50,880 nucleotides of DNA from Deltaproteobacteria bacterium (GTDB lineage: Bacteria > Desulfobacterota > Desulfomonilia > UBA1062), in contig JAHDQN010000034.1 in NCBI GenBank assembly GCA_018433775.1, forward strand, positions 84,479 to 135,358, given 5' to 3'. A program made the translations under genes and the position numbers. This document shows, piece after piece, positions 17,074 through 25,934 of this stretch (positions are counted from its first letter, which is position 1; the number at the start of each line of letters is the position of its first letter). The notes beneath the pieces are model-generated. The model made no database searches. It worked only from the letters and a program-made list of their open reading frames with translations, and was not told the origin of the DNA.

Positions 17074-17778
17074 ATGACCCGGACACTCCAGATTTTTAAA
17101 AAAGAACTCAAAGACTATTTCGTCTCGCCCATCGCGTATATCGTGATCTGCATCTTCCTGCTCATCACGGGGTGGTTCTTCTTCTCCACCTTCTTCATCT
17201 TCAACCAGGCAAACCTGCGCACCTTCTTCACCCTGCTGCCGCTCACCTTCTCGTTCGTGATCCCGGCCGTCACCATGCGGCTCTTTTCCGAAGAGCTCCA
17301 TTCGGGCAGCTACGAGATGCTGCTCACCCTGCCGGTGAGGCTCGGCGACATCGTCCTGGGCAAGTTTCTGGCAGGTGCGGCCTTTGCAGCCATCATGCTC
17401 GCACCCACCCTTGTCTATGCCTTAAGCATCTCCTTCATCGGGGATCTCGACTGGGGGCCGGTTGCGGGCGGATACATCGGCGCGGTCCTGCTGGGCGCAG
17501 CATACAGCGCAGTCGGCGTGTTCGCCTCCTCGCTCACGAAGAACCAGATCGTGGCCTTTATCACGGGCATGGTCATCTGCTTCGCGCTCACGCTCTTCGA
17601 CAAGGTGGTGTTCTTCTTCCCGCCCCAGGTGGTCGACGTGTTCACCCAGATCGCGGCCGGATATCACTTCGAGAACATCTCCAAGGGCATTCTCGACTCG
17701 CGCGACGTGCTCTACTTTGCCAGCGTGATCTTCGCCTTTCTCTACGGGGCGCACCTGGTCATGCAGGAAAAGCGATAA
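17074..17778 (+). CDS. ABC-2 type transporter permease (GldF-like)
   Basis: A 234-residue permease with six hydrophobic segments and the conserved FSEELHSGSYEMLLTLPV segment (E-x-x-x-G-[TS]-x-E-x-L-L-T-x-P) that couples to the ATPase. The N-terminal FKKELKDYFVSPIAYIVI is typical of the GldF/NosY class. ATG 17074 lies 1 bp after the ATPase stop codon, with GGAGG within the end of that gene. It ends 10 bp before the GldG-like gene. Confidence 0.9.
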   Translation: MTRTLQIFKKELKDYFVSPIAYIVICIFLLITGWFFFSTFFIFNQANLRTFFTLLPLTFSFVIPAVTMRLFSEELHSGSYEMLLTLPVRLGDIVLGKFLAGAAFAAIMLAPTLVYALSISFIGDLDWGPVAGGYIGAVLLGAAYSAVGVFASSLTKNQIVAFITGMVICFALTLFDKVVFFFPPQVVDVFTQIAAGYHFENISKGILDSRDVLYFASVIFAFLYGAHLVMQEKR

Positions 17779-17788
17779 GGAGGCTGCC

Positions 17789-19963
17789 ATGGCTGTTCAG
17801 AACAAATCGAGATATATCAAGTTCGGCATCTATATCATACTCATCGTGCTGCTCAACGTGGCCGGCCTCACCCTGTACCTGCGGGCCGACCTCACCGGAA
17901 ACAGGGTATACTCCCTCTCGAAGGTCAGCAGGGATGTGGTCTCCACGCTCAAAGAGCCGCTCACCATCAACGTGTTTTTCACGAAAAACCTGCCTGCTCC
18001 CTACAACACGGTCGAGCGCTACTTGAAAGACCTGCTCGAGGAGTATGCCTTGAGCGGCAACAGGTATTTCAACTACCGCTTTTACGACGTGACCTCGCTC
18101 GAAGAAGGGGGCTCTACCCGGAGCAGCGAAAACCAGCGCCTGGCAGCCGACTACGGCATCCAGCCGGTCCAGATCCAGGCCATCGAGCAGGACGAGGTCA
18201 AGATCAAGAAGGCCTATATGGGCCTGGCAATCGTCCACGGCGACATGGTTGAAAAGGTGCCCACCATCACCTCTGCCGACGGGCTCGAATACAAGCTCAC
18301 CACGGCCATAATGAAGGCCAACAACAAGATCAGCGCCCTGCTCAAGCTGGAAAAGCCGGTGGAGATCAAGCTCTATATGTCCCCCTCCATCAGAGAGGTG
18401 GCCCCCTATATGGGGCTCAATGACCTGCCCGAGCTCGGCAACGGGATCAACGAGATCGTGACCGAGCTCAACCGCACCATGTACGGCAAGCTCTCGTTTT
18501 CGACCGTGGAGCCTTCCGGGCAGGATGAAATCCAGGCCCTGGCCGATGATCACGGACTCATGCACCTCAAATGGCCAGACATTCCCCAGTCCGGCGTCAA
18601 GGCCGGCAGCGGCGTGATCGGCTTGGTGGTGGATCACGGCGAGCAGTCCATGGCCCTGCCGGTGCTCCAGGTCTTCCGCGTGCCCCTGTTCGGCACCCAG
18701 TACAGTCTCGCCGCACCCGAAGAGATCGACGAGATGATCAGCGAGAGCGTTGAGTCGCTCATCGGCATCAACGAAAGCATCGGCTACCTCACCGGCAACG
18801 GCACCCTGCCCCTCTACGGCATGCCGGGAAGCCAGGTCGAGCCCGCCACCAGCTTTGTGCAGCTCCTGTCCAGGAGCTATTCGCTCAAGCAGGTCGACCT
18901 CGGGGAGAGCGGCATTCCCGAAGGCCTCAAGACCGTTGTCATCGCCGGGCCCACAGGGGGCTTCAGCGACTACGAGCTCTACCAGATCGACCAGGCACTC
19001 ATGAGGGGAACCAACCTGGCCCTGTTCGTGGATTCGTTCCAGGAGATCATGCCGCAGCAGGGCAGCCCCTACGGCCAGATGCCCCAGTACGTGCCCAACG
19101 ACACCGGCCTGGAAAAGCTGCTCGAACACTACGGCGTGCGGGTGAACAAGTCGATCGTCATGGACGAAAACTGCTTTACCCAGCGCTCTTCCCGGCAGTA
19201 TGGCGGGGGCGAGCAGAAGATCTACTATGCCCCCATCATCCAGAACCGCAACATCAACGGCGAGCTCGCGGCCATGGCAAACATCAAGAGCATGGTGGGC
19301 CTCGCCATGTCGCCTCTGGAGATCGATGAAAAACGTCTGGCCGAAGGCAATATCTCGGCGAAGCGCCTGTTCTCCTCTTCGGACAGGTCGTGGGAGATGC
19401 GCGACAACGTCAGCCTGAACCCCATGTTCATCAGGCCCCCGGCCGGGGAGCACGAGCTCAGGAGCTATCCCCTGGCCTACATGCTGGAGGGGAGCTTCCC
19501 CAGCTATTTCGCGGACAAGCCCGTCCCCGAGAGGCCCGCGGCGCCTGACGAGGCTGCCGGTGATAGTGGAGAAACACCCGCGCCCAAGGCAGACCTCTCC
19601 GGTTTCGAGGGCACGTCCACACTGGCCTCCTCGGCCAGGCCGGGCAAGCTCTTCCTGGTGGCATCATCGCACCTGCTCCGCAACAATGTTCTCGACGCCG
19701 AGGGCCAGAGCCCCAATTCGGCATTCATCATGAACGTGCTCGACGTGCTGAACGGCCGCGAAGACGTGGCCCTGATGAGAAGCAAGGTCTTAAGCTTCAA
19801 CCCCCTGAACGACCCGCAGGCCCAGACCAAAATATTCATCAAGTCGCTCAACATCGTGGGCCTGCCCGTCCTGGTCGTAGGCTTCGGGCTCCTCGTACTC
19901 CTGCGCAGGCATGTCCGGAAGAGCCGCATCGAGCTCATGTTCAGCAAGAGAGGTGAATCATGA
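17789..19963 (+). CDS. GldG-like ABC auxiliary membrane protein
   Basis: A 724-residue protein. The N-terminal TM (about 10-32) is followed by the typical RVYSLSKVSRDVVSTLKEPL segment, which reads like the DUF7088/GldG start, and a large periplasmic region. This contains the GldG-type ABC-transporter domain (about 190-480, with VVIAGPTGGFSDYELYQIDQ) and a Pro/Ala-rich linker at about 580-600. A C-terminal TM (LNIVGLPVLVVGFGLLVLL) and basic tail follow. By family knowledge it partners a GldA ATPase and GldF permease. AAGGAGG precedes the start. The stop overlaps the DUF4340 start by 4 bp. Confidence 0.88.
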   Translation: MAVQNKSRYIKFGIYIILIVLLNVAGLTLYLRADLTGNRVYSLSKVSRDVVSTLKEPLTINVFFTKNLPAPYNTVERYLKDLLEEYALSGNRYFNYRFYDVTSLEEGGSTRSSENQRLAADYGIQPVQIQAIEQDEVKIKKAYMGLAIVHGDMVEKVPTITSADGLEYKLTTAIMKANNKISALLKLEKPVEIKLYMSPSIREVAPYMGLNDLPELGNGINEIVTELNRTMYGKLSFSTVEPSGQDEIQALADDHGLMHLKWPDIPQSGVKAGSGVIGLVVDHGEQSMALPVLQVFRVPLFGTQYSLAAPEEIDEMISESVESLIGINESIGYLTGNGTLPLYGMPGSQVEPATSFVQLLSRSYSLKQVDLGESGIPEGLKTVVIAGPTGGFSDYELYQIDQALMRGTNLALFVDSFQEIMPQQGSPYGQMPQYVPNDTGLEKLLEHYGVRVNKSIVMDENCFTQRSSRQYGGGEQKIYYAPIIQNRNINGELAAMANIKSMVGLAMSPLEIDEKRLAEGNISAKRLFSSSDRSWEMRDNVSLNPMFIRPPAGEHELRSYPLAYMLEGSFPSYFADKPVPERPAAPDEAAGDSGETPAPKADLSGFEGTSTLASSARPGKLFLVASSHLLRNNVLDAEGQSPNSAFIMNVLDVLNGREDVALMRSKVLSFNPLNDPQAQTKIFIKSLNIVGLPVLVVGFGLLVLLRRHVRKSRIELMFSKRGES

Positions 19964-20910
19964 AGGGAAAGAAAGAGTACATCGTTCTTTTCATCCTGAT
20001 CGCGGCCCTGGCCGGCTATCTCTATCTCCAGCGCACCGACCGGGTCAACTACGAGATCCCGCAGATCGTCGCCGTCGATGCCGGCGCCATCACCGGGATT
20101 CAGATCGCATCCAGAGACGGAAAGGTCTCTCTGAGCAAGAAGGACGGCTCCTGGTATATCGAGCCGATGGGCTACCCCGCTGACATTGCCAAGGTGGGCA
20201 GGATGCTCGAACCGATCACCAACTTCACGCTGACCGACCTGGTGTCCGAGTCAGGCAGCTTCGAACGCTACAGCCTCGGAGAGGCGGACAGGATCACGGT
20301 CAAGGCCTATGCGGGCACCGAGCTCAGGCGCAGCTTCGATCTGGGCAAGGCCGCTCCCACGCAACAGCACACCTTTGTCACGCTGCCCGATGACAACCGG
20401 GTGTTCCACGCCATGGGCAGCTTCCGCCGCGATTTCGAGCTTGCAGCCGCCGACCTGAGGGACATGCAGGTCCTCTCCTTCCCCAAGGACGAGATCACCG
20501 GCGTCCGGATCAGCGCGCAGGGCAAGGAAACAATCCTGACCCGCACCGAGGTCGAGCCGGCAGGAGAGGAGGGCGAAAGCGTGGACAAGGACGACGCCTC
20601 CCCCAGGCGGATCGTCTGGAAGGACGCCGCGGGCGTCGAGGCGGACAAGCCCGAGGTGGACGCCCTTCTCTCGGGCCTGAGCGACCTCGACTGCGAGGGG
20701 TATCTCGAAGACCTCACCAGAGAGCAGGCAGGAGATCCGGAGCTCACGATCACACTGACCGGTGCACGAGACTACACGCTCTCGCTCCATTCCGCGCGTG
20801 ACGCGAAGACCCCGGCCACCTCTTCGGCCAACGACTACGTGTTCGTGCTGCCCGGCTACCGGCAGGAAAACATCGCGAAGTCCGTGGAAAAGCTCACGGC
20901 TCGGGAGTAA
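19960..20910 (+). CDS. DUF4340 domain protein
   Basis: A 316-residue membrane-anchored protein. The N-terminal TM (IVLFILIAALAGYLYLQ) precedes a repeated beta-rich module, with ITGIQIASRDGKVSLSKKDG and later ITGVRISAQGKETILTRTEV as paired openings. This repeat is characteristic of DUF4340, regularly found behind GldG-like genes. The function is unknown; it is probably a periplasmic accessory of the ABC complex. It overlaps GldG by ATGA, so it is translationally coupled, and it is the last gene of the operon. Confidence 0.85.
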   Translation: MKGKKEYIVLFILIAALAGYLYLQRTDRVNYEIPQIVAVDAGAITGIQIASRDGKVSLSKKDGSWYIEPMGYPADIAKVGRMLEPITNFTLTDLVSESGSFERYSLGEADRITVKAYAGTELRRSFDLGKAAPTQQHTFVTLPDDNRVFHAMGSFRRDFELAAADLRDMQVLSFPKDEITGVRISAQGKETILTRTEVEPAGEEGESVDKDDASPRRIVWKDAAGVEADKPEVDALLSGLSDLDCEGYLEDLTREQAGDPELTITLTGARDYTLSLHSARDAKTPATSSANDYVFVLPGYRQENIAKSVEKLTARE

Positions 20911-21033
20911 CGGGCCTTTGATACCCGCATTCACACCCGCCCCTGTTCAAGGGTCTCCCGGAGCAGGGGCGGAGTGCTCCGGTGGCAGGCTTTTCCCGGT
21001 TACAGCACGGGAAGGCTCGCTTGAACATCCTCA

Positions 21034-21061
21034 TTGAACCGGACGAGGGATTTCGTATAAT
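21034..21061 (+). promoter_or_regulatory. Sigma-70-like promoter for the alpha/beta hydrolase
   Basis: TTGAAC at 21034-21039 and a perfect TATAAT at 21056-21061 are separated by 16 bp. They lie 62 bp upstream of the hydrolase start. Confidence 0.55.
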
Positions 21062-21123
21062 AAAAAATACCTGTGCGATTGATATATCAGGCCTGTTCAT
21101 GGTTTCGCATACAAGGAGGCACT

Positions 21124-21990
21124 ATGCCGGAGTCCGAGCACAACCAGCCGCGTGCCCTGGCCCAAGACATCGGGGACGCGGAGATTTCCTACCTGTTGTA
21201 TGAAGGCCGGGGCCCCACCCTCATCCTGATGCACGCCACCGGGTTCCTGCCCTGGCTGTGGCATCCCATAGCCCGGGACCTGGCCCCTGTCTACCGGGTG
21301 ATTGCCCCGTACTTCTGCGACCACCGGTCCGCGGAGCCCGAAGACGGCGGACTGGGATGGATACGCCTCGCAGAGGACCTCGCCGTTTTCTGCTCTCGGC
21401 TGGGCATCGAAAACCCCGGTCTCGTGGGGCATTCCATGGGTGCCACGGTCCTCACCCTGGCCCACACCGAGTTCGGCCTCGCGGCAAGGGGCCTGATCCT
21501 CATCGAGCCCATCTTCCTTCCCCAGGACCTGTACCAGCTGCGCCTCAAGGTGGACGAGCATCCCCTGGCTTCCCGGTCAATCCGGCGCAAGTCCCGGTGG
21601 AGCACCCGGGAAGAGGCATATGCCTACCTGAAGTCGAAAACCCTGTTTCACGGCTGGGACCGCGAGATGCTCGACCTCTATATCCGGCACGGCATCAGGG
21701 AACACCACGCAGGCGGTCTCGCGCTCGCCTGCTCGCCCAGGCACGAGGCCTCGCTCTTCATGGGGGGCATGCACCACGACCCCTGGCCCCTGCTGCCCAA
21801 GGTGAGCTGCCCGGCCCTGGTCCTGGAAGGCGAGCTGAGCGAGAACAGGGCCTTCATCGATCTCAAGAAAGCGGCATCCTCCATGAGGAGCGCCGAATAC
21901 CGGCTCATCGAGGGCGCCGGTCACCTCATCCCCATGGAGAAGCCCGGAGAGGTCACCGGGATCGTCCGCGGGTTCTTCGAGGGGAAATAG
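21124..21990 (+). CDS. Alpha/beta-hydrolase fold protein
   Basis: A 288-residue alpha/beta hydrolase. The oxyanion region is LILMHATGF, the nucleophile elbow GHSMGATV carries Ser104, an acidic residue follows strand 7 (ALVLEGELSEN), and the catalytic His is in GAGHLIPME. The start at 21124 follows AAGGAGG; an earlier in-frame codon at 21073 lacks a ribosome-binding site. It is a single gene between the GldG-type operon and a palindromic repeat element. The substrate cannot be predicted; it could be an esterase, a C-C hydrolase or a haloperoxidase-like enzyme. Confidence 0.85.
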   Translation: MPESEHNQPRALAQDIGDAEISYLLYEGRGPTLILMHATGFLPWLWHPIARDLAPVYRVIAPYFCDHRSAEPEDGGLGWIRLAEDLAVFCSRLGIENPGLVGHSMGATVLTLAHTEFGLAARGLILIEPIFLPQDLYQLRLKVDEHPLASRSIRRKSRWSTREEAYAYLKSKTLFHGWDREMLDLYIRHGIREHHAGGLALACSPRHEASLFMGGMHHDPWPLLPKVSCPALVLEGELSENRAFIDLKKAASSMRSAEYRLIEGAGHLIPMEKPGEVTGIVRGFFEGK

Positions 21991-22076
21991 CGCTCGCGGC
22001 GGCAGAAACAGAGTATCTGTTCGGCCCGGGCTTCCTCCTCCATCCTCGTCCGCTGCTTAAGGACTTGGAAGTGGAG

Positions 22077-22301
22077 CTTAACACTACACTACAGTGGTAA
22101 TCAGTCATGGGGTCAGGAATCAGTCACAGTCATGGGTCATCATCATGGGGTCAGGTCTCAACATATGACATTATGTCATATGTTGAGACCTGACCCCGAT
22201 CCTGTGTTATGTCATATGTTGAGACCTGACCCCGATCCTGTGCTGACCCCGATCCTGTATGACCCCGATCCTGTACCAAACTCCACCACTGTAGTGTTAA
22301 G
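22077..22301. repeat. Composite palindromic repeat element (REP/MITE-like)
   Basis: The outer arms are inverted copies. The left is CTTAACACTAC-ACT-ACAGTGGT (22077-22098). The right (22285-22301) is the complement of CTTAACACTACAGTGGT, so the left arm carries a few extra bases. Inside lies a 51-bp palindrome (22147-22197) with 24-bp perfect arms starting GGGGTCAGGTCTCAACATAT around a TTA centre. A second copy of its right half follows (about 22208-22232), and four copies of TGACCCCGATCCTGT. The stop codon of the cysteine desulfurase lies inside the right outer arm. The layout suggests a non-autonomous mobile or REP-type element. Confidence 0.75.
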
Positions 22302-23451
22302 AAGAGCGCAGGATGTTGACTGCATCCGAGATGGCGCGCACCGCGAGGAGCACATCTTCCCTGGCGGTCGTGCGTCCGGTGCTCAGGCGGATGGTTCCTT
22401 TCGCCCATTCCTCGGGAACCCCCATTGCGGTAAGCACGTGAGAGATCGTCACCTCCCCGGAATGGCAGGCTGCGCCTGCCGATGCCGCTACGTCGAGCCC
22501 GATCTCTTCCAGGAGCCTCCCGGCCTCGACCCCCTGAAACGAGAGGCTGAGCGTATTGGGCAGCCGCTTCTCCGGATGGCCGTTGAGCCGCACATCGTGC
22601 ACGGCCTGCTCAATGCCGGCATGGAGCAGGTCCCGCATCGTCTTCATGTGCCGGGCATCCTGTTCCCGGTTTTTCGCAGCCAGCTCACAGGCCATGCCCA
22701 GACCCACGATAGCGATGACGTTTTCCGTTCCGGGCCTCACCCCCCGCTCCTGTCCGGCGCCGTGCAGAAGCGGCTCCACCACGATGCCCTCACGCAGGTA
22801 GAGCGCGCCCACACCCTTGGGCGCATAGAGCTTGTGCCCGGCAATAGTCATGAGATCCACACCGAGAGCCTGCACGTCCACGGACACCTTGCCCGGTGTC
22901 TGGGCGGCGTCGGTGTGAAGGGCGATGCCGCGGCTGCGGGCGATCTCCGCGATCTCCTCCACAGGCTGGACGGTCCCCACCTCGTTGTTCGCGTGCATGA
23001 CCGAGATCAGGATGGTTCGGTCGCTCACAGCCTGCTCGACATCGCGCACATCGACCAGACCCTGCGCGTCAACAGGCAGACGGGTCACCTCGAACCCGTT
23101 TCGCTCTAGATGCGCGCAGACTTCCAGGACCGCGGGGTGCTCGATTTGAGTGGTGACAATATGGTTGCCCAGGTGCTTGAATGCCGAGGCGATCCCCTTG
23201 ATAGCGATATTGTTCGACTCGGTGGCGCAGCCGGTGAAGACGATCTCAAACGGGCTGCAGTTCATGAGCGCCGCCACCTGGCGGCGAGCCTTGTCCACCG
23301 CGCGCCTTGGTGCGATCCCGTAGAAGTGCGTGCTCGACGGGTTGCCGAATTCCGGAGAGATAAACTCCTGCATGGCATCGATCACCGCGGGATCGAGCGG
23401 AGTGGTGGCGTTATAGTCGAGATAGACCGGATATTGAACACTATTTTTCAT
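22297..23451 (-). CDS. Cysteine desulfurase (NifS/IscS family)
   Basis: A 384-residue PLP enzyme that removes sulfur from cysteine to form a persulfide for Fe-S clusters, tRNA thiolation or other sulfur transfer. N-terminal YLDYNATTPLDPAV, substrate-binding GCATESNN, cofactor-binding HTDAAQ and PLP-lysine motif TIAGHKLYAPKGVG (Lys207) are all present. The catalytic cysteine is Cys329 in SAGAACHSGE, a slight variant of the usual SGSAC. GGGAAGGA precedes the ATG. No iscU/nifU neighbour is present, so it is an orphan NifS-type enzyme. Palindromic repeats sit on both sides, and its TAA lies inside one of them. Confidence 0.92.
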   Translation of the reverse strand: MKNSVQYPVYLDYNATTPLDPAVIDAMQEFISPEFGNPSSTHFYGIAPRRAVDKARRQVAALMNCSPFEIVFTGCATESNNIAIKGIASAFKHLGNHIVTTQIEHPAVLEVCAHLERNGFEVTRLPVDAQGLVDVRDVEQAVSDRTILISVMHANNEVGTVQPVEEIAEIARSRGIALHTDAAQTPGKVSVDVQALGVDLMTIAGHKLYAPKGVGALYLREGIVVEPLLHGAGQERGVRPGTENVIAIVGLGMACELAAKNREQDARHMKTMRDLLHAGIEQAVHDVRLNGHPEKRLPNTLSLSFQGVEAGRLLEEIGLDVAASAGAACHSGEVTISHVLTAMGVPEEWAKGTIRLSTGRTTAREDVLLAVRAISDAVNILRSS

Positions 23452-23502
23452 GCGTCCTTCCCTGATTGTCTCTTCTCCTCTTTATCACATAATAGGATCG
23501 AG

Positions 23503-23588
23503 GCCAGGTCTCAACATTCTACATTTTCAACTATTGTTGAGAGACCTAGCACAAGTAAGGCAAAAATGTCGAATGTTGAGACCTGACC
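23503..23588. repeat. Second palindromic repeat element upstream of the cysteine desulfurase
   Basis: The left arm CCAGGTCTCAACATTCTACA (from 23504) and a right arm (about 23562-23588) complementary to GGTCAGGTCTCAACATTCGA form an imperfect inverted repeat of about 25 bp. An internal copy TTGTTGAGAGACCT lies between them at about 23534-23547. The core GGTCTCAACAT and the trailing TGACCCCATGATGTG units match the element on the other side of the gene. It sits in the divergent intergenic region between the desulfurase and the TerB-like gene. Confidence 0.7.
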
Positions 23589-23683
23589 CCATGATGTGTG
23601 ACCCCATGATGTGGGAGGCATAATACACTCCTTTTTCTATCCGGCTTTTTTTGTTATTCTTTCTTTATGGACGGAGAGCAGGC

Positions 23684-24139
23684 ATGATCGATCTCGTAAA
23701 ACGCATTCTCGGCTCGGGCGAAAAATCCGTTGCCGGCGAATCACACGGGGAGCACGGCATCACGGTGGCCGCCTGCGCGCTGTTGCTGGAGATGGCGCAT
23801 ATCGACGGCGAGTTCAGCGAGGACGAGGAGCAGGTCATCGTTTCAATCCTCACACACGACTACGGGCTCGAGCAGGACGAGGCGTCCGCCGTCATGGACG
23901 ATGCCCGTGAGGAGATGAAACAAAGCATCGACCTCTGGCGGTTCGCCAGACTCATCAACCGTCACTACACCGAGGAGGAAAAAGTCCGGGTCATCGAGAT
24001 GATCTGGAGGGTCATCTATGCCGACGGCAAGCTGGAAAAGCATGAAGATCACCTGGTGCATTCTCTGGGAAGGCTGCTCCGCCTCGACCACTCCCAGCTC
24101 ATCGAGGCAAAGCTCAAGGTGAAGGATGCCCTGATCTGA
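23684..24139 (+). CDS. TerB-like (tellurite-resistance-type) helical protein
   Basis: A 151-residue all-helical protein with two acidic helix-loop motifs, MAHIDGEFSEDEEQVIVSIL and IYADGKLEKHEDHLVHSLGR. This is the duplicated D-G-x-x-x-x-x-E pattern of the TerB fold, which may bind metal. Stand-alone TerB-like proteins occur widely and do not by themselves confer tellurite resistance. The start at 23684 follows GGAGAG. The gene ends 12 bp before DNA polymerase IV and is probably cotranscribed with it. Confidence 0.8.
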   Translation: MIDLVKRILGSGEKSVAGESHGEHGITVAACALLLEMAHIDGEFSEDEEQVIVSILTHDYGLEQDEASAVMDDAREEMKQSIDLWRFARLINRHYTEEEKVRVIEMIWRVIYADGKLEKHEDHLVHSLGRLLRLDHSQLIEAKLKVKDALI

Positions 24140-24151
24140 AAAAGGGCGTGT

Positions 24152-25264
24152 ATGGAGAACTTCCGTAAGATCATCCACATCGACATGGACGCCTTCTATG
24201 CCTCGGTCGAGCAGCGCGACAATCCCCGCCTGCGAGGAAGGCCTGTCATCGTGGGCGGCGATCCGGGCAGCCGGGGCGTAGTGGCAGCGTGCTCGTACGA
24301 GGCCAGAAAATTCGGCATCCATTCCGCCATGCCCTCCTCCCGCGCCAGGAGACTCTGCCCGGGCGCGATTTTCGTCCACCCCCGATTCGACGCGTACCGG
24401 CAGGCCTCGCGGCAGATCATGGAGATCTTTCATGAGTACACCGATCTGGTGGAGCCCCTTTCCCTTGACGAGGCGTTTCTGGACGTGACCCGGAACCGTA
24501 AGGCCCTTGTATCCGCCACCGAGGCGGCACGCCTGCTGCTCGCGGAAATTCGGAAGAAAACGGACCTCACAGCCTCGGCAGGGGTCTCGTATAACAAGTT
24601 CCTGGCAAAAGCGGCCTCGGATTACCGCAAGCCGGATGGGCTCACGGTAGTGACGCCCGGGCAGGCGCAGAATTTCATCGATCAGCTCCCCATCGGCAAG
24701 TTCTTCGGCGTGGGCAGGGTGACCGAGCAGAAGATGCGTTCCCTGGGCATCACCTGCGGCGCCGAGCTCAGACAGGTCCCGCAGGAGCGACTCGTCAGGA
24801 TCTTCGGCAAGGTGGGCCATTTTTTCCACAGCATCGCACATGGTATCGACGAGAGGCCTGTCATGTCCGAGCGGATACGAAAATCCCTGGGCAAAGAGAT
24901 CACCCTGCTTGAGGACATCGACGACACAAACGAGATGATCACGCTGCTCTCAGAGCTCGCCGGCTCGGTCGGCTCACTGCTCAGGGACAAGGGGCTCAAG
25001 GGAAGGACCGTGGTGCTCAAGCTCAAGTATCACGACTTTCAGAGCATCACCAGGAGCATCACGCTCGGCCGCAGGCTCGACGATCCAGAGGAGATCCTCG
25101 ACCAGGTTCTCCTGCTGCTCAAGGAGACAGAGGCGGGCGCCAGAAAGGTGAGGCTCCTGGGGATCACGGTATCGAACTTCGACCGTGCGGAAGACAGCCC
25201 GTCACGGCCTCTCCAGCTTCTGCTCCCCTTCTGCAGCAGCCCCGGGCGGAAGGATATGTTCTGA
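24152..25264 (+). CDS. dinB: DNA polymerase IV (Y-family)
   Basis: A 370-residue Y-family translesion polymerase. Catalytic Asp11 lies in HIDMDAFYASVEQRDNP; the second acidic pair Asp106-Glu107 in SLDEAFLDVT. The steric gate/nucleotide-binding SYEARKFGIHSAMP, thumb helix-hairpin-helix FFGVGRVTEQKMRSLGI and little-finger domain are present. The C-terminus holds QLLLPF, a near match to the beta-clamp-binding motif. The start follows AAAAAGGG. I see no LexA box in the preceding DNA, and the gene seems tied to the TerB-like gene upstream. Confidence 0.93.
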   Translation: MENFRKIIHIDMDAFYASVEQRDNPRLRGRPVIVGGDPGSRGVVAACSYEARKFGIHSAMPSSRARRLCPGAIFVHPRFDAYRQASRQIMEIFHEYTDLVEPLSLDEAFLDVTRNRKALVSATEAARLLLAEIRKKTDLTASAGVSYNKFLAKAASDYRKPDGLTVVTPGQAQNFIDQLPIGKFFGVGRVTEQKMRSLGITCGAELRQVPQERLVRIFGKVGHFFHSIAHGIDERPVMSERIRKSLGKEITLLEDIDDTNEMITLLSELAGSVGSLLRDKGLKGRTVVLKLKYHDFQSITRSITLGRRLDDPEEILDQVLLLLKETEAGARKVRLLGITVSNFDRAEDSPSRPLQLLLPFCSSPGRKDMF

Positions 25265-25426
25265 GGCAGTGCCCTGGCGCGCACCACGGTGCATATGTCC
25301 CGGGAACTTTCAGGAGGAGCTTGACCGGCAGATATGGTTACGCTATAGATATCACCGTATTATTGTATGCACGGGGGTTCAACGGACATCACGGCATCCA
25401 AGAAAAAGAGGAGTTGTATTCGTCAT

Positions 25427-25765
25427 ATGGCAGACAATGCGGGCATCAAAGAGCAGAGAAGGCACGAGCGGAAAAAGGTGAAGATCACCGCGCTGCTCAA
25501 GATGGGGATATACCTGAGCGGCCGGGGGTATGCAAAGGACATCAGCAGAGACGGCATGTGCCTGGTGGCCCCCAACCTGTTCAAGTTCATCAAGTCATCG
25601 CAGATCGGCGATTATATCGGGGCGCACATCAGGATCATGTTCCCGGCCCACTCGCTCACGGTCAACGGCACCATCGTGAGAATCGACACCCTCCGGGGAG
25701 AGGGTGCGCTCTCCATCTCGGGCACCTCCGACGATGAGTCATGGGAACGGGTCTGCTCCGGATAG
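25427..25765 (+). CDS. PilZ-domain protein
   Basis: A 112-residue protein with the c-di-GMP-binding PilZ pattern: an N-terminal RRHERKK (R-x3-R type), then a beta-barrel with AKDISRDGMCLV (D-x-S-x-x-G). Such single-domain proteins bind c-di-GMP and act on motility, polysaccharide or secretion targets. The start choice (25427, MADNAGIKEQ) is uncertain: the upstream GAGGAG lies 13 bp away and the frame is open for another 20 codons. Confidence 0.78.
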   Translation: MADNAGIKEQRRHERKKVKITALLKMGIYLSGRGYAKDISRDGMCLVAPNLFKFIKSSQIGDYIGAHIRIMFPAHSLTVNGTIVRIDTLRGEGALSISGTSDDESWERVCSG

Positions 25766-25904
25766 ACACCGCCGGGCTCCCCTTTTTCAGTTGCGCCGTT
25801 TTCGGGCGCCTGTCCCGCCGGGGCAATCCTGCCGGCGTACCGGACGCGCCTGACAAACCCGGCAGCAGAGCTCGCGGTCCTCTACCGGTCGACCGTTGAT
25901 CATC

Positions 25905-25928
25905 CGGGCTTTTTTACGAAAAAACCCG
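25905..25928. terminator. Hairpin terminator between pilZ and fxsA genes
   Basis: CGGG-C-TTTTTT / ACG / AAAAAA-CCCG forms a 10-bp stem with one bulged base and a three-base loop, just beyond the fxsA stop. Either strand carries a T-run within the stem, so it could serve the convergent genes. Confidence 0.4.
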
Positions 25929-25934
25929 TGATTT

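Noticed and set aside
17759..19453. A 564-codon reverse-strand frame
   Set aside because: It is a shadow of the GldG-like gene, produced by high GC and codon bias; it has no family motif.
22191..22275. Short direct repeats that could suggest a CRISPR array
   Set aside because: The copies lie nearly adjacent without spacers of uniform length, and no cas gene is present.
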